From positions 383,803-447,802 of the forward strand of contig NZ_KB850070.1 of NCBI RefSeq assembly GCF_000369525.1: a DNA stretch of 64,000 nucleotides, in the 5' to 3' direction. The DNA comes from Acinetobacter higginsii (GTDB lineage Bacteria > Pseudomonadota > Gammaproteobacteria > Pseudomonadales > Moraxellaceae). The notes below the pieces were generated by a model. It was not told where the DNA came from. It saw only the letters and a program-made list of their open reading frames with translations, and did no database searches. Positions 8,700 through 18,710 of the stretch are shown piece after piece. Made by a program: the position numbers and the translations under genes. Each line of letters opens with the position of its first letter. Position 1 is the stretch's first letter.

Positions 8700-9629
8700 T
8701 TAGGACGACTGCCGCAAAATGTTCTGAATCTGGCTATCCCAAGGTGCAGGATGACCAATTTTTGTGGATAGAAAATCAACCAAAGCTTGAATTTTAGGTG
8801 AAGCTCGATTCGACAAGCGGTAAACCACAGAAATATTGCCTCCCGAAGGTGAGAACTCAGGTAGAATCACCTTGAGTTGCTGCTGGCAAATGGCGTCTGC
8901 GGCAAGAAAGCTTGGTAAAATCGCAATCCCCAAGCCCAGCTTGGCAGCTTCCAATAATTGATGACCACTATCTGTACGTAGATAAGGTGAAATTCGGAAG
9001 AATGCCTTCTTACCGGCGACAGGGAGCTGCCACATGCCGTGCGGTTCTCGAGGTAGGTACAACAGACCACGATGGCGCAACAGCTCATTCGGATGTGTTG
9101 GTCTTCCATATACTTTTAAGTAGTCTGGACTTGCACAAATATAATGATGATTCGGTGCAATGCTCTGGCTGATCAGGTTGGAGTCAGGTAGCTCCCCCAT
9201 CCGAATCGCTGCATCATAATGACCATTATTCAAATTGACGAATTGATCACTCGACTCAATATCCAGCTTGAGCTCAGGGTACAACTGCATGAATTCCGCC
9301 AAATAAGGCGCGAGAAATTGAATGTTAAATGCTTGTGGTACCGATAAACGAAAACTGCCACTCAAATGCTCATGCCGAGCACTAATGGACGCTTCCAAAT
9401 CACTTAACTCCGCCAGAATCTTGGTCGACTGCCGATAAAATTCCTGCCCAGCCTCGGTGAGCAACATACTCCGACCACGATGAATCAGTGCGGCAGATAA
9501 ACGCTGTTCCAATTGTTGAATCCGTTGACTCACCACCGATTTGGTAATGCCCAGACGTTTCGCTGCATGGGTAATACTGCCTGCTTCAACCACTGCGATA
9601 TAAGTTTGCATTTCAACAATCTGGTTCAA
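8700..9629 (-). CDS. LysR-family transcriptional regulator
   Basis: A 309-residue LysR-type regulator with the helix-turn-helix at about residues 17-37 (SITHAAKRLGITKSVVSQRI) and a substrate-binding domain after residue 90. It appears to start with TTG at 9629, seven bases after GGAG; a later ATG (residue 7) would cut the first helix. This form resembles the DhcR/CrgA-like subgroup that often controls a nearby oxidoreductase. It is read in the same direction as the downstream aldehyde dehydrogenase. The target is unknown. Confidence 0.82.
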   Translation of the reverse strand: MNQIVEMQTYIAVVEAGSITHAAKRLGITKSVVSQRIQQLEQRLSAALIHRGRSMLLTEAGQEFYRQSTKILAELSDLEASISARHEHLSGSFRLSVPQAFNIQFLAPYLAEFMQLYPELKLDIESSDQFVNLNNGHYDAAIRMGELPDSNLISQSIAPNHHYICASPDYLKVYGRPTHPNELLRHRGLLYLPREPHGMWQLPVAGKKAFFRISPYLRTDSGHQLLEAAKLGLGIAILPSFLAADAICQQQLKVILPEFSPSGGNISVVYRLSNRASPKIQALVDFLSTKIGHPAPWDSQIQNILRQSS

Positions 9630-9760
9630 AAGGCACTCCCCATCAGGGTTTAGTCATAGACTGATGTTAGGTCTAATCATGCCTACTTGAATAGTCTGTT
9701 CTTGCAATACTAAGTCTTATCCATGCAACAATCCAAGCAATGTCCTTTACTGTTTATTAT

Positions 9761-10540
9761 TTATGTATTTTTTTGTTCTAAAAGCACTTTTATTTTCATA
9801 CTGAGGAAATCAACAACAGGACCTAAAGCCTGATGTTGTTGTTGCCAATTTTGCTTTCCAATCTCACCTTTATATTCTTGGATCATGCGCTGCAGAACAG
9901 GCTGATGTTGCGGTAGTAACTGAGCAACCACCCATTGCGCAGCCTGATCTTTAGGTGCAATCTCATTCGTCATCAAACTAAAATAAATACGGCATAAGGC
10001 CAAAATTTGATTACGCTCATCGGCATCCTCATCCCAATGCGCCACAATCAATGGATAGGTGTCTGCCATCGCCTGCCAGAGTTGCTGTACAGGAATCTCA
10101 GCTGACCACTGTGTCAAACTTGGCCCGAACAAAGTACGATGATGCATTTGTGCTTTCTTCAGCAAAATACTCAGATCTGGGTCTGCATGTTCGCTAAGTA
10201 TATCACCTTGGCTTAACTCATCTCGTAACCACTCCCCGAACTGTAGTTCGTAACTGAGTGGATAACTTCCTGAAACAACATGATCTTTGCGTACGATGGT
10301 GACTTCAAGTGCACGTTGTGCAGCACCAATCGGATGCGAAATGTGTAATAAGGTTTCTGCCAGTTGCTGTCGTTGCTGGAGTGTCAGTGCTTGACTCACC
10401 ACAACCAAAACATCCAGATCACTTTCTGGACCTAACCCGCCATCAACAGCTGAACCATACAGATAAATGGCAAACAGGGACTCACCCAAAAGCTGCTGTA
10501 GAGATGCTGTTAACTGTTCGAGTTGCAAGGTTTCGGACAT
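9761..10540 (-). CDS. ANT(3'')-II-type aminoglycoside adenylyltransferase
   Basis: A 259-residue nucleotidyltransferase of the AadA/ANT(3'') type, which adenylylates streptomycin and spectinomycin. The nucleotidyltransferase motif is clear at residues 29-43: GS, then SDLD with Asp41 and Asp43 as metal ligands. The C-terminal helical DUF4111-type domain follows. AGAGGT lies upstream of the start. The position directly beside guaA matches the intrinsic chromosomal ant(3'')-II genes of Acinetobacter, so this is probably a species gene rather than an integron cassette; no attC site or integrase is next to it. Activity level cannot be judged from sequence. Confidence 0.85.
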   Translation of the reverse strand: MSETLQLEQLTASLQQLLGESLFAIYLYGSAVDGGLGPESDLDVLVVVSQALTLQQRQQLAETLLHISHPIGAAQRALEVTIVRKDHVVSGSYPLSYELQFGEWLRDELSQGDILSEHADPDLSILLKKAQMHHRTLFGPSLTQWSAEIPVQQLWQAMADTYPLIVAHWDEDADERNQILALCRIYFSLMTNEIAPKDQAAQWVVAQLLPQHQPVLQRMIQEYKGEIGKQNWQQQHQALGPVVDFLSMKIKVLLEQKNT

Positions 10541-10567
10541 GCTTTACCTCTTTGTCAATCGCATAAA

Positions 10568-10593
10568 AAAGGCAGGATTTTCATCCTGCCTTT
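10568..10593 (-). terminator. guaA terminator
   Basis: A stem GGCAGGAT / ATCCTGCC with a 4-base loop and flanking A/T runs lies directly after the guaA stop and before the aminoglycoside gene. The two genes are therefore probably separate units. Confidence 0.8.
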
Positions 10594-10597
10594 GGTC

Positions 10598-12166
10598 TTA
10601 TTCCCACTCAATCGTTGCTGGTGGTTTAGATGACACGTCGTAGACGACGCGTGAAACATCTTTAATTTCGTTCATGATACGGGTTGAGATTTTATCAACC
10701 AATTCATATGGAAGATGTGCGAAGCGTGCTGTCATAAAGTCAACGGTTTCCACGGCACGAAGTGCAATCACCCATGCATAGCGGCGACCATCACCAACAA
10801 CACCCACTGATTTTACAGGTTGGAATACTGCAAATGCTTGTGCAGTTTTATCGTACCAACCGCTGTCACGCAGTTCTTGCATAAAGATGTCGTCAGCAAG
10901 ACGAAGAATATCAGCATATTCTTTTTTCACTTCACCCAAGATACGTACGCCCAAACCTGGACCTGGGAACGGATGACGGTAAATCATGCTATGCGGTAAA
11001 CCAATTGTTGTACCTAATTTACGTACTTCGTCTTTAAACAAGTCACGTAATGGCTCAACCAATTCAAACTCTAAGTCATCAGGTAAACCACCCACGTTGT
11101 GGTGTGATTTAATCACGTGTGCTTTACCTTGTTTACTTGCAGCAGATTCAATTACGTCTGGATAAATCGTACCTTGTGCCAAGAATTTCACGCCATCAAG
11201 TTTACGCGCTTCTTCGGCAAAAACTGCGATGAACTCACGACCAATGATTTTACGCTTTTTCTCAGGATCAACTTCACCTGCCAACGCAGTTAAGAAGCGC
11301 TGTTCAGCATCAGCACGGATCACACGGATACCCATGTTTTCTGCAAACATTTGCATCACTTGATCGCCTTCGTTTAAACGAAGTAAACCATTATCTACAA
11401 ATACGCAGGTCAGTTGATCGCCAATAGCTTTATGCAATAACGCAGCAACCACAGATGAATCCACACCACCAGACAAACCTAATAGAACTTTTTCATCGCC
11501 AATTTGTGCACGTAACTGTTCTACGCGTAAGTCGATAATGTGTTCAGGTGTCCAAAGACCGCGACAACCACAAATCTGATGTACGAAGTTAGACAGTAAT
11601 TCAGCACCTTTTGCCGTGTGAGTCACTTCTGGGTGGAACTGAACGCCATAGAAACGACGTGTTTCATCACTCACCGCAGCAAATGGACAGCTAGGTGTGC
11701 TTGCAGTGACTTGGAAACCTTCCGGAATCGCACTTACTTTATCGCCATGACTCATCCATACGTGAAGCTGGTTCTCGCGATCTTGCAAGTTACCAATCAA
11801 ATGATCACGTACTAGAATATCCACTTCTGCATAACCAAACTCATGTACTGTACCTGGCTCAACTTTACCGCCAAGTTGTTCAGACATGGTTTGTAAACCA
11901 TAGCAAATACCCAACACTGGTACGCCTAATTCAAATACAACTTGCGGCGCGCGTGGGCTTCCTTCTTCATGTACGCTCTCAGGGCCACCTGATAAAATAA
12001 TCCCGTTCGGATTAAACGCACGAATGTCTTCTTCAGACATATCGAATGCATACATTTCAGAATAGACACCCGCTTCACGTACACGACGTGCAATGAGCTG
12101 GCTATATTGAGAGCCGAAATCCAGAATAAGGATACGATCTTCAGTAATTTGAGTATTGGTCGTCAT
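10598..12166 (-). CDS. guaA: GMP synthase (glutamine-hydrolysing)
   Basis: A 522-residue GMP synthetase, making GMP from XMP, ATP and glutamine. The class I glutamine amidotransferase domain (about 1-200) shows the nucleophile Cys88 in GICYGLQ and His178/Glu180 in [11 protein letters not shown]. The ATP-pyrophosphatase P-loop SGGVDS is at 232-237, and the C-terminal dimerisation domain ends PATIEWE. Length and order match the family. The gene stands alone with its own terminator. No purine riboswitch was recognised upstream. Confidence 0.98.
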   Translation of the reverse strand: MTTNTQITEDRILILDFGSQYSQLIARRVREAGVYSEMYAFDMSEEDIRAFNPNGIILSGGPESVHEEGSPRAPQVVFELGVPVLGICYGLQTMSEQLGGKVEPGTVHEFGYAEVDILVRDHLIGNLQDRENQLHVWMSHGDKVSAIPEGFQVTASTPSCPFAAVSDETRRFYGVQFHPEVTHTAKGAELLSNFVHQICGCRGLWTPEHIIDLRVEQLRAQIGDEKVLLGLSGGVDSSVVAALLHKAIGDQLTCVFVDNGLLRLNEGDQVMQMFAENMGIRVIRADAEQRFLTALAGEVDPEKKRKIIGREFIAVFAEEARKLDGVKFLAQGTIYPDVIESAASKQGKAHVIKSHHNVGGLPDDLEFELVEPLRDLFKDEVRKLGTTIGLPHSMIYRHPFPGPGLGVRILGEVKKEYADILRLADDIFMQELRDSGWYDKTAQAFAVFQPVKSVGVVGDGRRYAWVIALRAVETVDFMTARFAHLPYELVDKISTRIMNEIKDVSRVVYDVSSKPPATIEWE

Positions 12167-12597
12167 GGTTCATCTTAAAGGCAAATGAATTAAGCGCCAT
12201 ATTCTAACATTTTTCACGCTTTGGCGCATCGCAATTCATCATCTATCTTGTTTTTTCATTGAACAGCTGAATCAACACTGATATTTAAACTAAAATTTCA
12301 GAGCAAAGCACAAAATAAGGAGAGTTAAATCAATAATTCTTGCCCATTCTGCTCAACACAAAGCAAAAATTGGTGCTAAGATGACGAGTCAAGATATGTA
12401 TTACCACGGAAAGGTATTCAATCGACGGCATCGTTGCCTTTTTATACGATTGTGATGTCCTGATTCAAAGGAAAAATAAAAGGGTAACTCAAAAATTAAT
12501 GGTCTTGGTGTTTCATCAACGACCGAAAATATTTCACTATCATCTAGCGCTTGCCCGACCACGAGCAACAATTAGGACTTGAAGGACCAATAAAATA
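12167..12597. other. intergenic region with divergent promoters
   Basis: A 430-bp gap between the divergent guaA and DUF445 genes. It must hold both promoters. No open frame, tRNA or known riboswitch was recognised. A GAAGGA lies about a dozen bases before the DUF445 start. Confidence 0.4.
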
Positions 12598-13836
12598 ATG
12601 TTTCAAGAAATGATTGCGGATTTTCAACAGAATTTCTGGTTATATATTTCAATCCCCTTTATCAGTGGCTTTATTGGTTATGTAACCAAGGTCATTGCCA
12701 TTCAAATGATGTTCTCACCACTTGAATTTAAAGGATTGCGATTATTTGGTCTTCCACTCGGATGGCAAGGGATTGTTCCCCGTAAAGCAGAGAAGATGGC
12801 CACCACAGCTGTGGAGTTGATGACCTCCAAGCTGATTAAACCCGAAGAAATTTTTGCCCGACTCGACCCAAAACGTATTGCCCAAGAAATTGAAAAACCG
12901 TTGATGGCAGCAGCTGAAGACATTACCCGAGAAGTGGCACAACAATACCAACCCGGCCTATGGGAAGGCATGCCTGAGTTTGCACGACAAAAACTGATTA
13001 AGCGTGTCCAAGCCAAAGCGCCAGAGATTGTTGAACATATTATGAGTGAAGTACAAAAGGATGTTGCCAAGTACTTCGACATCAAACATATGGTGGTCAA
13101 CAACCTACTCAAAGACAAACGCCTGCTCAATGAAATCTTTAAGAAAGTCGGCAAACAGGAATTCAAATTCTTTAGTAATGTCGGTTTCGTCTTTGGCTTT
13201 GCGATTGGTGTGGTACAAATGCTGTGCTGGATCGTGACCCAAGGTAAATATCCATGGATGCTGCCGATGTTTGGTGGCTTTGTCGGCTTCTTTAGCGACT
13301 GGATGGCCTTGCAAATGATGTTCCGACCGTTATATCCGAAAAAGATTATGGGTTACACATGGCAAGGTTTATTCATTAAACGCCAAAATGAAGTTGCCGC
13401 TGATTATGCTGCGTTGATTTCCAAGCAACTACTGACATCACGTAATATGATGGAAGAGCTTTTTTCAGGCACGCATTCGGATAAAGTCATTGAGCTGGTC
13501 AGCCGTCAAGTCAAACAAGAAATTGATTTACAAGCTGGTATTGTCCGTCCATTAGTGGTCTATGCGATTGGCGGTGAGAAATATCAAAACCTGAAAGCCG
13601 AAGTCGCAGAACGTATTTTAAAACAACTTCCAGACACCATGCGCTATGTGGAGTCATATGCTGAAGATGCGATGAATGTGCGGAATACCTTGGTTGAGCG
13701 TATGCAGAAACTGAGTCCAGAAGAGTTCGAAGGCATGCTACGTCCTGCCTTCAAAGAAGATGAATGGTCATTGATTATTGTCGGTGCTGTGCTGGGTTTC
13801 CTCGTCGGGGAAATGCAGATTCATTTCATGCTCTAA
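12598..13836 (+). CDS. DUF445 family membrane protein
   Basis: A 412-residue protein of the DUF445 (YheB-like) family, function unknown. It has an N-terminal membrane segment (about residues 13-35), a pair of central hydrophobic stretches (about 197-240), and a C-terminal one in the last 25 residues. Two internal repeats are visible: the pattern IQMMFSPLEFKG near residue 40 recurs as LQMMFRPLYPKK near residue 240, each followed by QG and a basic segment. The middle is a long amphipathic helical region. It is a single gene with a strong terminator downstream. Confidence 0.85.
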   Translation: MFQEMIADFQQNFWLYISIPFISGFIGYVTKVIAIQMMFSPLEFKGLRLFGLPLGWQGIVPRKAEKMATTAVELMTSKLIKPEEIFARLDPKRIAQEIEKPLMAAAEDITREVAQQYQPGLWEGMPEFARQKLIKRVQAKAPEIVEHIMSEVQKDVAKYFDIKHMVVNNLLKDKRLLNEIFKKVGKQEFKFFSNVGFVFGFAIGVVQMLCWIVTQGKYPWMLPMFGGFVGFFSDWMALQMMFRPLYPKKIMGYTWQGLFIKRQNEVAADYAALISKQLLTSRNMMEELFSGTHSDKVIELVSRQVKQEIDLQAGIVRPLVVYAIGGEKYQNLKAEVAERILKQLPDTMRYVESYAEDAMNVRNTLVERMQKLSPEEFEGMLRPAFKEDEWSLIIVGAVLGFLVGEMQIHFML

Positions 13837-13853
13837 CACTTTCATCTAAAAAG

Positions 13854-13881
13854 AAAAAAGGAAGCTTATGCTTCCTTTTTT
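13854..13881. terminator. bidirectional terminator
   Basis: An inverted repeat AAAAAAGGAAGC / GCTTCCTTTTTT with a TTAT loop lies between the convergent DUF445 and BOF-protein genes. Confidence 0.85.
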
Positions 13882-13887
13882 ATGCGC

Positions 13888-14259
13888 CTATCGATGCGTG
13901 TATTTTTCAACTTTAATCACTTCAATATCGGTTGGTTTATAGCGATGAGTATCCACTTCACCCACTAAACGTACATGATCACCCACTTTTAGCCCTGCCT
14001 GACGCCAAATATCATCATCAATTTCGACGCTGATCGTACCACTCGAATCTTTAAACTCATAATGGTCGCTTTTCAAGTGTTTGCTAATCTGGCCCGTCAG
14101 AGTGACACCGGTTTCATCGGCCAATTTCGCGACTTGGCTTACCGTCACCACATTCTTTGTCGCTTCCTGTACCAATACATGATCATCCTTACCTGCCCAT
14201 GCTAGGCTCGATAAACCTGTAACGACCACCAACCCACAACCGATCAACATTTTTTTCAT
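13888..14259 (-). CDS. periplasmic BOF (YgiW/YdeI) OB-fold protein
   Basis: A secreted OB-fold protein of the BOF family (123 residues). A signal peptide covers about residues 1-23 (ending SLAWA-G), followed by the family pattern VTLTGQISKHLKSDHYEFKD and VRLVGEVD. Family members such as YgiW are periplasmic and linked to stress resistance; ligands are poorly defined. I chose the second ATG (14259) because AGGA lies seven bases before it, while the first ATG at 14265 is too close. Confidence 0.82.
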   Translation of the reverse strand: MKKMLIGCGLVVVTGLSSLAWAGKDDHVLVQEATKNVVTVSQVAKLADETGVTLTGQISKHLKSDHYEFKDSSGTISVEIDDDIWRQAGLKVGDHVRLVGEVDTHRYKPTDIEVIKVEKYTHR

Positions 14260-14394
14260 TTTCATGTCCTATTTGTTTTAACCATTTATGATCTAAACAG
14301 AAATAAGCACGGCTGTCGGCTTCAGTTTGTAAGTAAGCGAGTGAGACATACGAATTCCCCGCGACTGGGCACGGGGCAATCTCTCATGAGCTTA

Positions 14395-14811
14395 TTATTT
14401 TTCAATCAGATGATCGAGGCTGATACGACCTGCGCCATAGAGCATCAGCATAAAGAAGCCACCCGCCATCGCGAAGTTTTTCATCAAGTTAATGGCATCT
14501 TCTGCACCGCTATGGAAGATAAAGGCCGTAATAATACTAAAAAGCCCTAAACCTAAAGATGCAAAACGTGTTTGGAAACCAAATAGTAGAGCCAAGCCAC
14601 CACCAAACTCAACCAAGATCACCAAAGGTAATAAAGCACCCGGAACACCCATGGATTCCATATAACCCACTGTACCCGCATAGCCTACAATCTTGCCCCA
14701 ACCTGCAACAAGAAAAATATAAGCCAATAACAAACGAGCAATCAAAGTGACAACATTAGCCACGCCAGACTGTGTTACGATATTTTTTACAACAACATTC
14801 GGATTAAACAT
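14395..14811 (-). CDS. DoxX family membrane protein
   Basis: A 138-residue inner membrane protein of the DoxX family with four predicted membrane segments. Typical family pieces are LLLAYIFLVAGWGKI near the N-terminus, the small-residue-rich second segment, and FGFQTRFASLGL. Members are linked to redox and thiol stress but have varied roles. The start at 14811 is preceded by GGA at eight bases; a GTG four codons earlier is possible. Confidence 0.82.
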   Translation of the reverse strand: MFNPNVVVKNIVTQSGVANVVTLIARLLLAYIFLVAGWGKIVGYAGTVGYMESMGVPGALLPLVILVEFGGGLALLFGFQTRFASLGLGLFSIITAFIFHSGAEDAINLMKNFAMAGGFFMLMLYGAGRISLDHLIEK

Positions 14812-15047
14812 AATCAATTCCACACTGTTTGTTTTTTAACATGCTAGCAGTTTATGCATCTTTAATTTTGCAATAAACACTAATTTAGTTAACATATCGT
14901 TCCTTATTTGCAACAATAAAAATATTTTTCAGGTCCCCAACCTCTCCTCATCTATGCTGAAAAGTTACCAATTAATTTGCTTTTTATACTGACTTTCTAC
15001 AGAGGCACTGCTAGGATTTAGTCCACATTCATAGTGTTAACACCTTC

Positions 15048-15686
15048 ATGGAACTCATTGATTTTATTCTGCACGTTGACGAACACCTTTTAGAATTTAT
15101 TACCAATTATGGCGTTTGGATTTATGCCATTTTATTCTTAATTATTTTTGTTGAAACTGGTTTAGTGGTGATGCCATTTTTACCAGGAGATAGCTTGTTA
15201 TTTGCTGCTGGTGCATTAGCAGCATCTACAGGCGCAATGGATCCATGGGTGCTTGGCATTCTATTATTTATCGCTGCCGTTTTAGGTGACACCTTAAACT
15301 ATCATATTGGTCGCTATATTGGACCACGCGTATTTGAAACCAATTCACGTTTTATCAATAAACAACATTTGATTAAAACCCAAGAGTTCTTTCAGCGTCA
15401 TGGTGGTAAAACCATTATTTTCGCTCGCTTCATCCCTTTTGCACGGACCTTCGCTCCCTTTGTGGCGGGTGCGGGTAGCATGAACTATAAGTACTTCCTG
15501 ACTTATAACGTAGTAGGTGCATTCTGCTGGATCGCATCTTTCATTACCCTTGGCTATTTATTCGGGAATATGCCAATCGTAAAAGATAATTTTACCCATT
15601 TAATTTTCGGTATCATTATTATCAGTGTATTACCGGGTGTGATTGGATTTATTCGCCAGAAAATGAAGGGCGCCAAAGCGGAATAA
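15048..15686 (+). CDS. DedA family membrane protein
   Basis: A 212-residue DedA/SNARE-associated membrane protein. The family motifs are present: a re-entrant segment with ETGLVVMPFLPGDSLLFAAG (about residues 37-56) and the amphipathic FARFIPFARTFAPFVAGAG (about 126-144). DedA proteins are proposed to move lipids such as undecaprenyl phosphate or phosphatidylethanolamine across the inner membrane and affect envelope homeostasis. It is a single gene. Confidence 0.9.
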   Translation: MELIDFILHVDEHLLEFITNYGVWIYAILFLIIFVETGLVVMPFLPGDSLLFAAGALAASTGAMDPWVLGILLFIAAVLGDTLNYHIGRYIGPRVFETNSRFINKQHLIKTQEFFQRHGGKTIIFARFIPFARTFAPFVAGAGSMNYKYFLTYNVVGAFCWIASFITLGYLFGNMPIVKDNFTHLIFGIIIISVLPGVIGFIRQKMKGAKAE

Positions 15687-15699
15687 ATTGAAGCTTGGT

Positions 15700-16296
15700 T
15701 TAAAACAAACGAAAGATCATGGGCAGCATACAAATCAGTAATAACATGGCCGATCCTTTATATAAATGATCGGCTTTGATTCCAACCAAACTTCCCGCCA
15801 GTAAAGCACGTCCAAACAACATCCAGAAAATACTGACTGGAATCAGAATAAGACTAAAAATCGCAAAAACCAACGCGGCTTGCTCAATCGAGTTCCATGT
15901 TTCACTTGGGAAAATACCAGATGCCAACAACACCGTTTTCGGATTTTTGAGTGTAGAGAGAAATAACTGTCTTTTACGGATATGTTGGTGATGTTGATCT
16001 AGTTTTTGTAGATGTGAGCCTTTCCACAGATGGAATGCCATCCACAGCACATACAGCAAACTGAGCGTATGTAGAATTGCGCCAATTGCGGGCCAAATCG
16101 GATCAAATAAATGAATGAAAAGCGCCCATAAACTAATGCCATACAGATAACCCAACCATTCAATTGGGATAAAAGTCATCGTTTTAGGTACACCGTGTTG
16201 ATGTGTTGCACTGGCAAGCAAAGCATTGGTCGGACCAGGTATTAACAATACCGCCAACATCGCCAAAACAAAAAACCAACTCTCAATCATACACAT
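15700..16296 (-). CDS. LysE/RhtB family exporter
   Basis: A 198-residue inner membrane protein of the LysE/RhtB amino-acid exporter superfamily, with about six membrane segments. The N-terminal IPGPTNALLA is the characteristic LysE motif, and the first-loop and STLKNPK segments also match. The substrate is not predictable. It converges on the DedA gene with a 13-bp gap and no obvious terminator. Confidence 0.8.
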   Translation of the reverse strand: MCMIESWFFVLAMLAVLLIPGPTNALLASATHQHGVPKTMTFIPIEWLGYLYGISLWALFIHLFDPIWPAIGAILHTLSLLYVLWMAFHLWKGSHLQKLDQHHQHIRKRQLFLSTLKNPKTVLLASGIFPSETWNSIEQAALVFAIFSLILIPVSIFWMLFGRALLAGSLVGIKADHLYKGSAMLLLICMLPMIFRLF

Positions 16297-16500
16297 ACCG
16301 AACGACTATACATGGGCGCCACCTTAAACGAATTTAGTGCAAAAACACAAATTTTAGCAGTGTGACCGAACGAGATAAATCAATAAGTTATGGGGTGTTA
16401 CCAATTCAAGCATTTGATTTTTATCATTTTATTTTGAAACATTTTGCTATAATTTAGTTACTAACCGCCATCTTGTGCGATGACGATCAGTTCTCAAAAT

Positions 16501-16890
16501 TTACGATTTTGGGCGTTGTTTTACAATGATTGGGCAACCTTTGAATTTTGCTGCCTGTACAATCGCATCTTGTTGACCTAATACATTAGCAAGTTCAGTA
16601 TTTTTGGTATTCATCGACTGTCCCATATTCACCGAGATCGATGGACCAAAGCCCCAACCGCCTCTGCCCCAGCCACCACCAAGGCCAAGACCGACACCCA
16701 CACCTGTACGTTTTGGCGTTTGCACACCATTTTCGATATAGAGCTGAATACGGTTGTACTCAGCTTGCAACTGCTGGCAATTCAGTGCTTGATATTGTGT
16801 CGGCGATACATAAGCTGGCTTAACCGTTGATGCACATGCACCCAATAACATGCTCGCAGCCAAAACAGGCATCCAATATAAGCGTTTCAT
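16501..16890 (-). CDS. lipoprotein, glycine-rich
   Basis: A 129-residue predicted lipoprotein: a signal peptide ends in the lipobox LGAC, with Cys19 as the lipidated residue. The mature part has a helical segment and a glycine/tryptophan-rich middle (GVGLGLGGGWGRGGWGFG). I do not recognise the family. It lies 10 bp after parA on the same strand, so the two may be co-transcribed. Confidence 0.75.
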   Translation of the reverse strand: MKRLYWMPVLAASMLLGACASTVKPAYVSPTQYQALNCQQLQAEYNRIQLYIENGVQTPKRTGVGVGLGLGGGWGRGGWGFGPSISVNMGQSMNTKNTELANVLGQQDAIVQAAKFKGCPIIVKQRPKS

Positions 16891-16899
16891 AAGATTCTC

Positions 16900-17742
16900 T
16901 TATTTCTTTGATTCAATCTCATTGAACAGGGTCACATAAGCGACGGTCAATTTGTGGTCAGATGCCAAATGAATCAAGGGTAAATTCTTTTGATGTGATT
17001 CTTTCATCAAGATCGATGGCGGCAACATGCTATCCAGCACAGGCAAACCTTCATCTTTTAACTGTTGAACCACTTCACGAGGTAATTTTGCCTGAGATTG
17101 GAACTGATTGACCACAATTCCCTCAATCTCCAAGCGATCATTATGATCATCTTGGGTTTCGAGCACATTTTCAATCAAAGTTTGTAACGCACGTTTTGAA
17201 AACACGTCACAATCAAATGGAATCAGCACGCGATCTGCTGAAATTAATGCAGATAAAGTAAAGAAGTTAAACGCGGGCGGCGTATCAATAAAGATGCGGT
17301 CATAGCGCGCACTCAGAGACTGGATCGAATCACGTAATTTATAAATTTTGTGCTTACTTTCCAGTGCATGCTCCAATGCACCTAGGCTTGGGCTTGCTGG
17401 AATCACATCCAGATTGTCAAAAGAAGAACGGTGGACATAGCTGTCCAAGCCTTTGCCACGTGGTGCTTTCAGGATTGAACCAATCGCATTGCCGATCAAG
17501 CCCTTTTGCTGCGTACTACCTAAAATATCATCAAAGAAGTTTTCAATGTTTGGCTCTAAAGCTGCTTTATCAGCAGAATAGGTTGCATCTTCACCTAAAA
17601 GGTATTGGCTTGAATTCGCTTGTGGATCAAGGTCAATCACCAAGGTTCTGAATCCCTGTTTCGCACTAATCGCAGCGAGATTGACTGTAATACTTGATTT
17701 CCCCACACCACCTTTTTGGTTAAACACCACACGCGTTAACAT
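16900..17742 (-). CDS. ParA family ATPase (orphan)
   Basis: A 280-residue Walker-type partition ATPase. The deviant Walker A motif KGGVGKS is at residues 10-16, with the Walker A' region DLDPQANSS around 40 and the Walker B region IFIDTPP around 150. No parB or clustered parS-like sites were seen beside it, so it looks like a solitary chromosomal ParA/Soj-type protein that may position a protein or complex other than DNA. AGAGGG precedes the start. Confidence 0.85.
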   Translation of the reverse strand: MLTRVVFNQKGGVGKSSITVNLAAISAKQGFRTLVIDLDPQANSSQYLLGEDATYSADKAALEPNIENFFDDILGSTQQKGLIGNAIGSILKAPRGKGLDSYVHRSSFDNLDVIPASPSLGALEHALESKHKIYKLRDSIQSLSARYDRIFIDTPPAFNFFTLSALISADRVLIPFDCDVFSKRALQTLIENVLETQDDHNDRLEIEGIVVNQFQSQAKLPREVVQQLKDEGLPVLDSMLPPSILMKESHQKNLPLIHLASDHKLTVAYVTLFNEIESKK

Positions 17743-17824
17743 GATTTCCCTCTATAATATTTTTGTAAACTGCACGCAGTTTAACCTAGTGACAAAACAA
17801 TTACTCAAACAATGTGTCGAACAA

Positions 17825-18217
17825 TCAGGCAAAAACAGGCTTAATCATCACCAAACCAAGAATCCCCACCATCGCCACTGTCCCGATGAGTAATCCTGCA
17901 CGGCGTTGTTCCAATAAAATGCTGCTGTCCTTTTTATAGGTTTTGATCAAAGACGACCACAACACAAAAAATAAAATCAGTTTGGCATAGAACCAAGGCT
18001 GCACCTCAAAATTATTCATGAACAGTAAAACCGCACCCGTCACAATAATTAAGGTCAAAGATAGATGTTGTAATCCCACCAAGCCTTTATGTGCTTTTGG
18101 ATTGGGTTGTTGATCTTGTACACCAACAAAGAGTGTTGAACCACGTAATATAAAAGCAATGATCAATAAGCTCACTGCGGACATATGCACAATTTTAGTG
18201 AGTAAATGAATATCCAT
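17825..18217 (-). CDS. SirB2-like inner membrane protein
   Basis: A 130-residue membrane protein with four predicted membrane segments, resembling the SirB2 family. Visible pieces are KIVHMSAVSLLIIAFILRG at the N-terminus and the central LQHLSLTLIIVTGAVLL. The function is unknown. The second of two adjacent ATGs was chosen because AAGGA lies seven bases before it. It follows bolA on the same strand with a 9-bp gap, so the two form a likely operon. Confidence 0.72.
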   Translation of the reverse strand: MDIHLLTKIVHMSAVSLLIIAFILRGSTLFVGVQDQQPNPKAHKGLVGLQHLSLTLIIVTGAVLLFMNNFEVQPWFYAKLILFFVLWSSLIKTYKKDSSILLEQRRAGLLIGTVAMVGILGLVMIKPVFA

Positions 18218-18226
18218 CATTGATCC

Positions 18227-18535
18227 TTAGCTTTTTGGTGCATGTGCACATTCAGGGCTGGCAGGTGCTTGGCCTTGCCATTCACTCGGTACATAAGCAT
18301 GAATCGCAAGTGCATGGATTCGACCGGGACTCATCAACTCTGCTGCAACAGCATAAATTTTTTGATGACGTTGTACTAAACGTAGTCCTTGAAATTCATC
18401 ACTTACCACGATGACTTTAAAGTGTGATTCTTTACCCGGGAAATATCCGCCATGCCCTGCCGACTCATTAATCACTTCAAGATGGGTCGGTGCGAGGGTG
18501 TTTAAATGTTCAATCAACTGTTGTTCTAAGTTCAT
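18227..18535 (-). CDS. BolA family protein
   Basis: A 102-residue BolA-type protein. The family core HFKVIVVSDEFQGLRLVQRHQKIY followed by IHALAIHAY is clear. BolA proteins pair with monothiol glutaredoxins in Fe-S cluster handling and can act as regulators. It carries a Pro/Ala/Cys tail typical of the gammaproteobacterial forms. It is first in a short operon with the SirB-like gene. Confidence 0.88.
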   Translation of the reverse strand: MNLEQQLIEHLNTLAPTHLEVINESAGHGGYFPGKESHFKVIVVSDEFQGLRLVQRHQKIYAVAAELMSPGRIHALAIHAYVPSEWQGQAPASPECAHAPKS

Positions 18536-18600
18536 CAGTCACTCTGTAAGGTCAGATTGAGATAGCTCATTAGTATACATGAGCGCAATCTGAGGGAAAC

Positions 18601-18710
18601 TTTTGTACAAAAATTTGCTTCACCATGCTTTTTTTGCATGAAAATGCTTTAATTTTATGCAAATAATCAATTTCTTTGCATAAAATTATTGACCCTATTT
18701 TTGCATAATG
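18601..18710. promoter_or_regulatory. cluster of TTTGCATA-type words
   Basis: Four copies of TTTGCAT (three direct, one inverted as ATGCAAA) occur within about 90 bp just before the tRNA-Gly promoter and at the bolA upstream edge. No known factor is assigned. Confidence 0.35.

Noticed and set aside
12167..12597. Purine riboswitch or small RNA upstream of guaA
   Set aside because: No purine-riboswitch core or clear terminator pair was recognised.
16900..17742. ParABS partition system marking a plasmid
   Set aside because: No parB or clustered parS-like sites, and the surrounding genes are chromosomal types.
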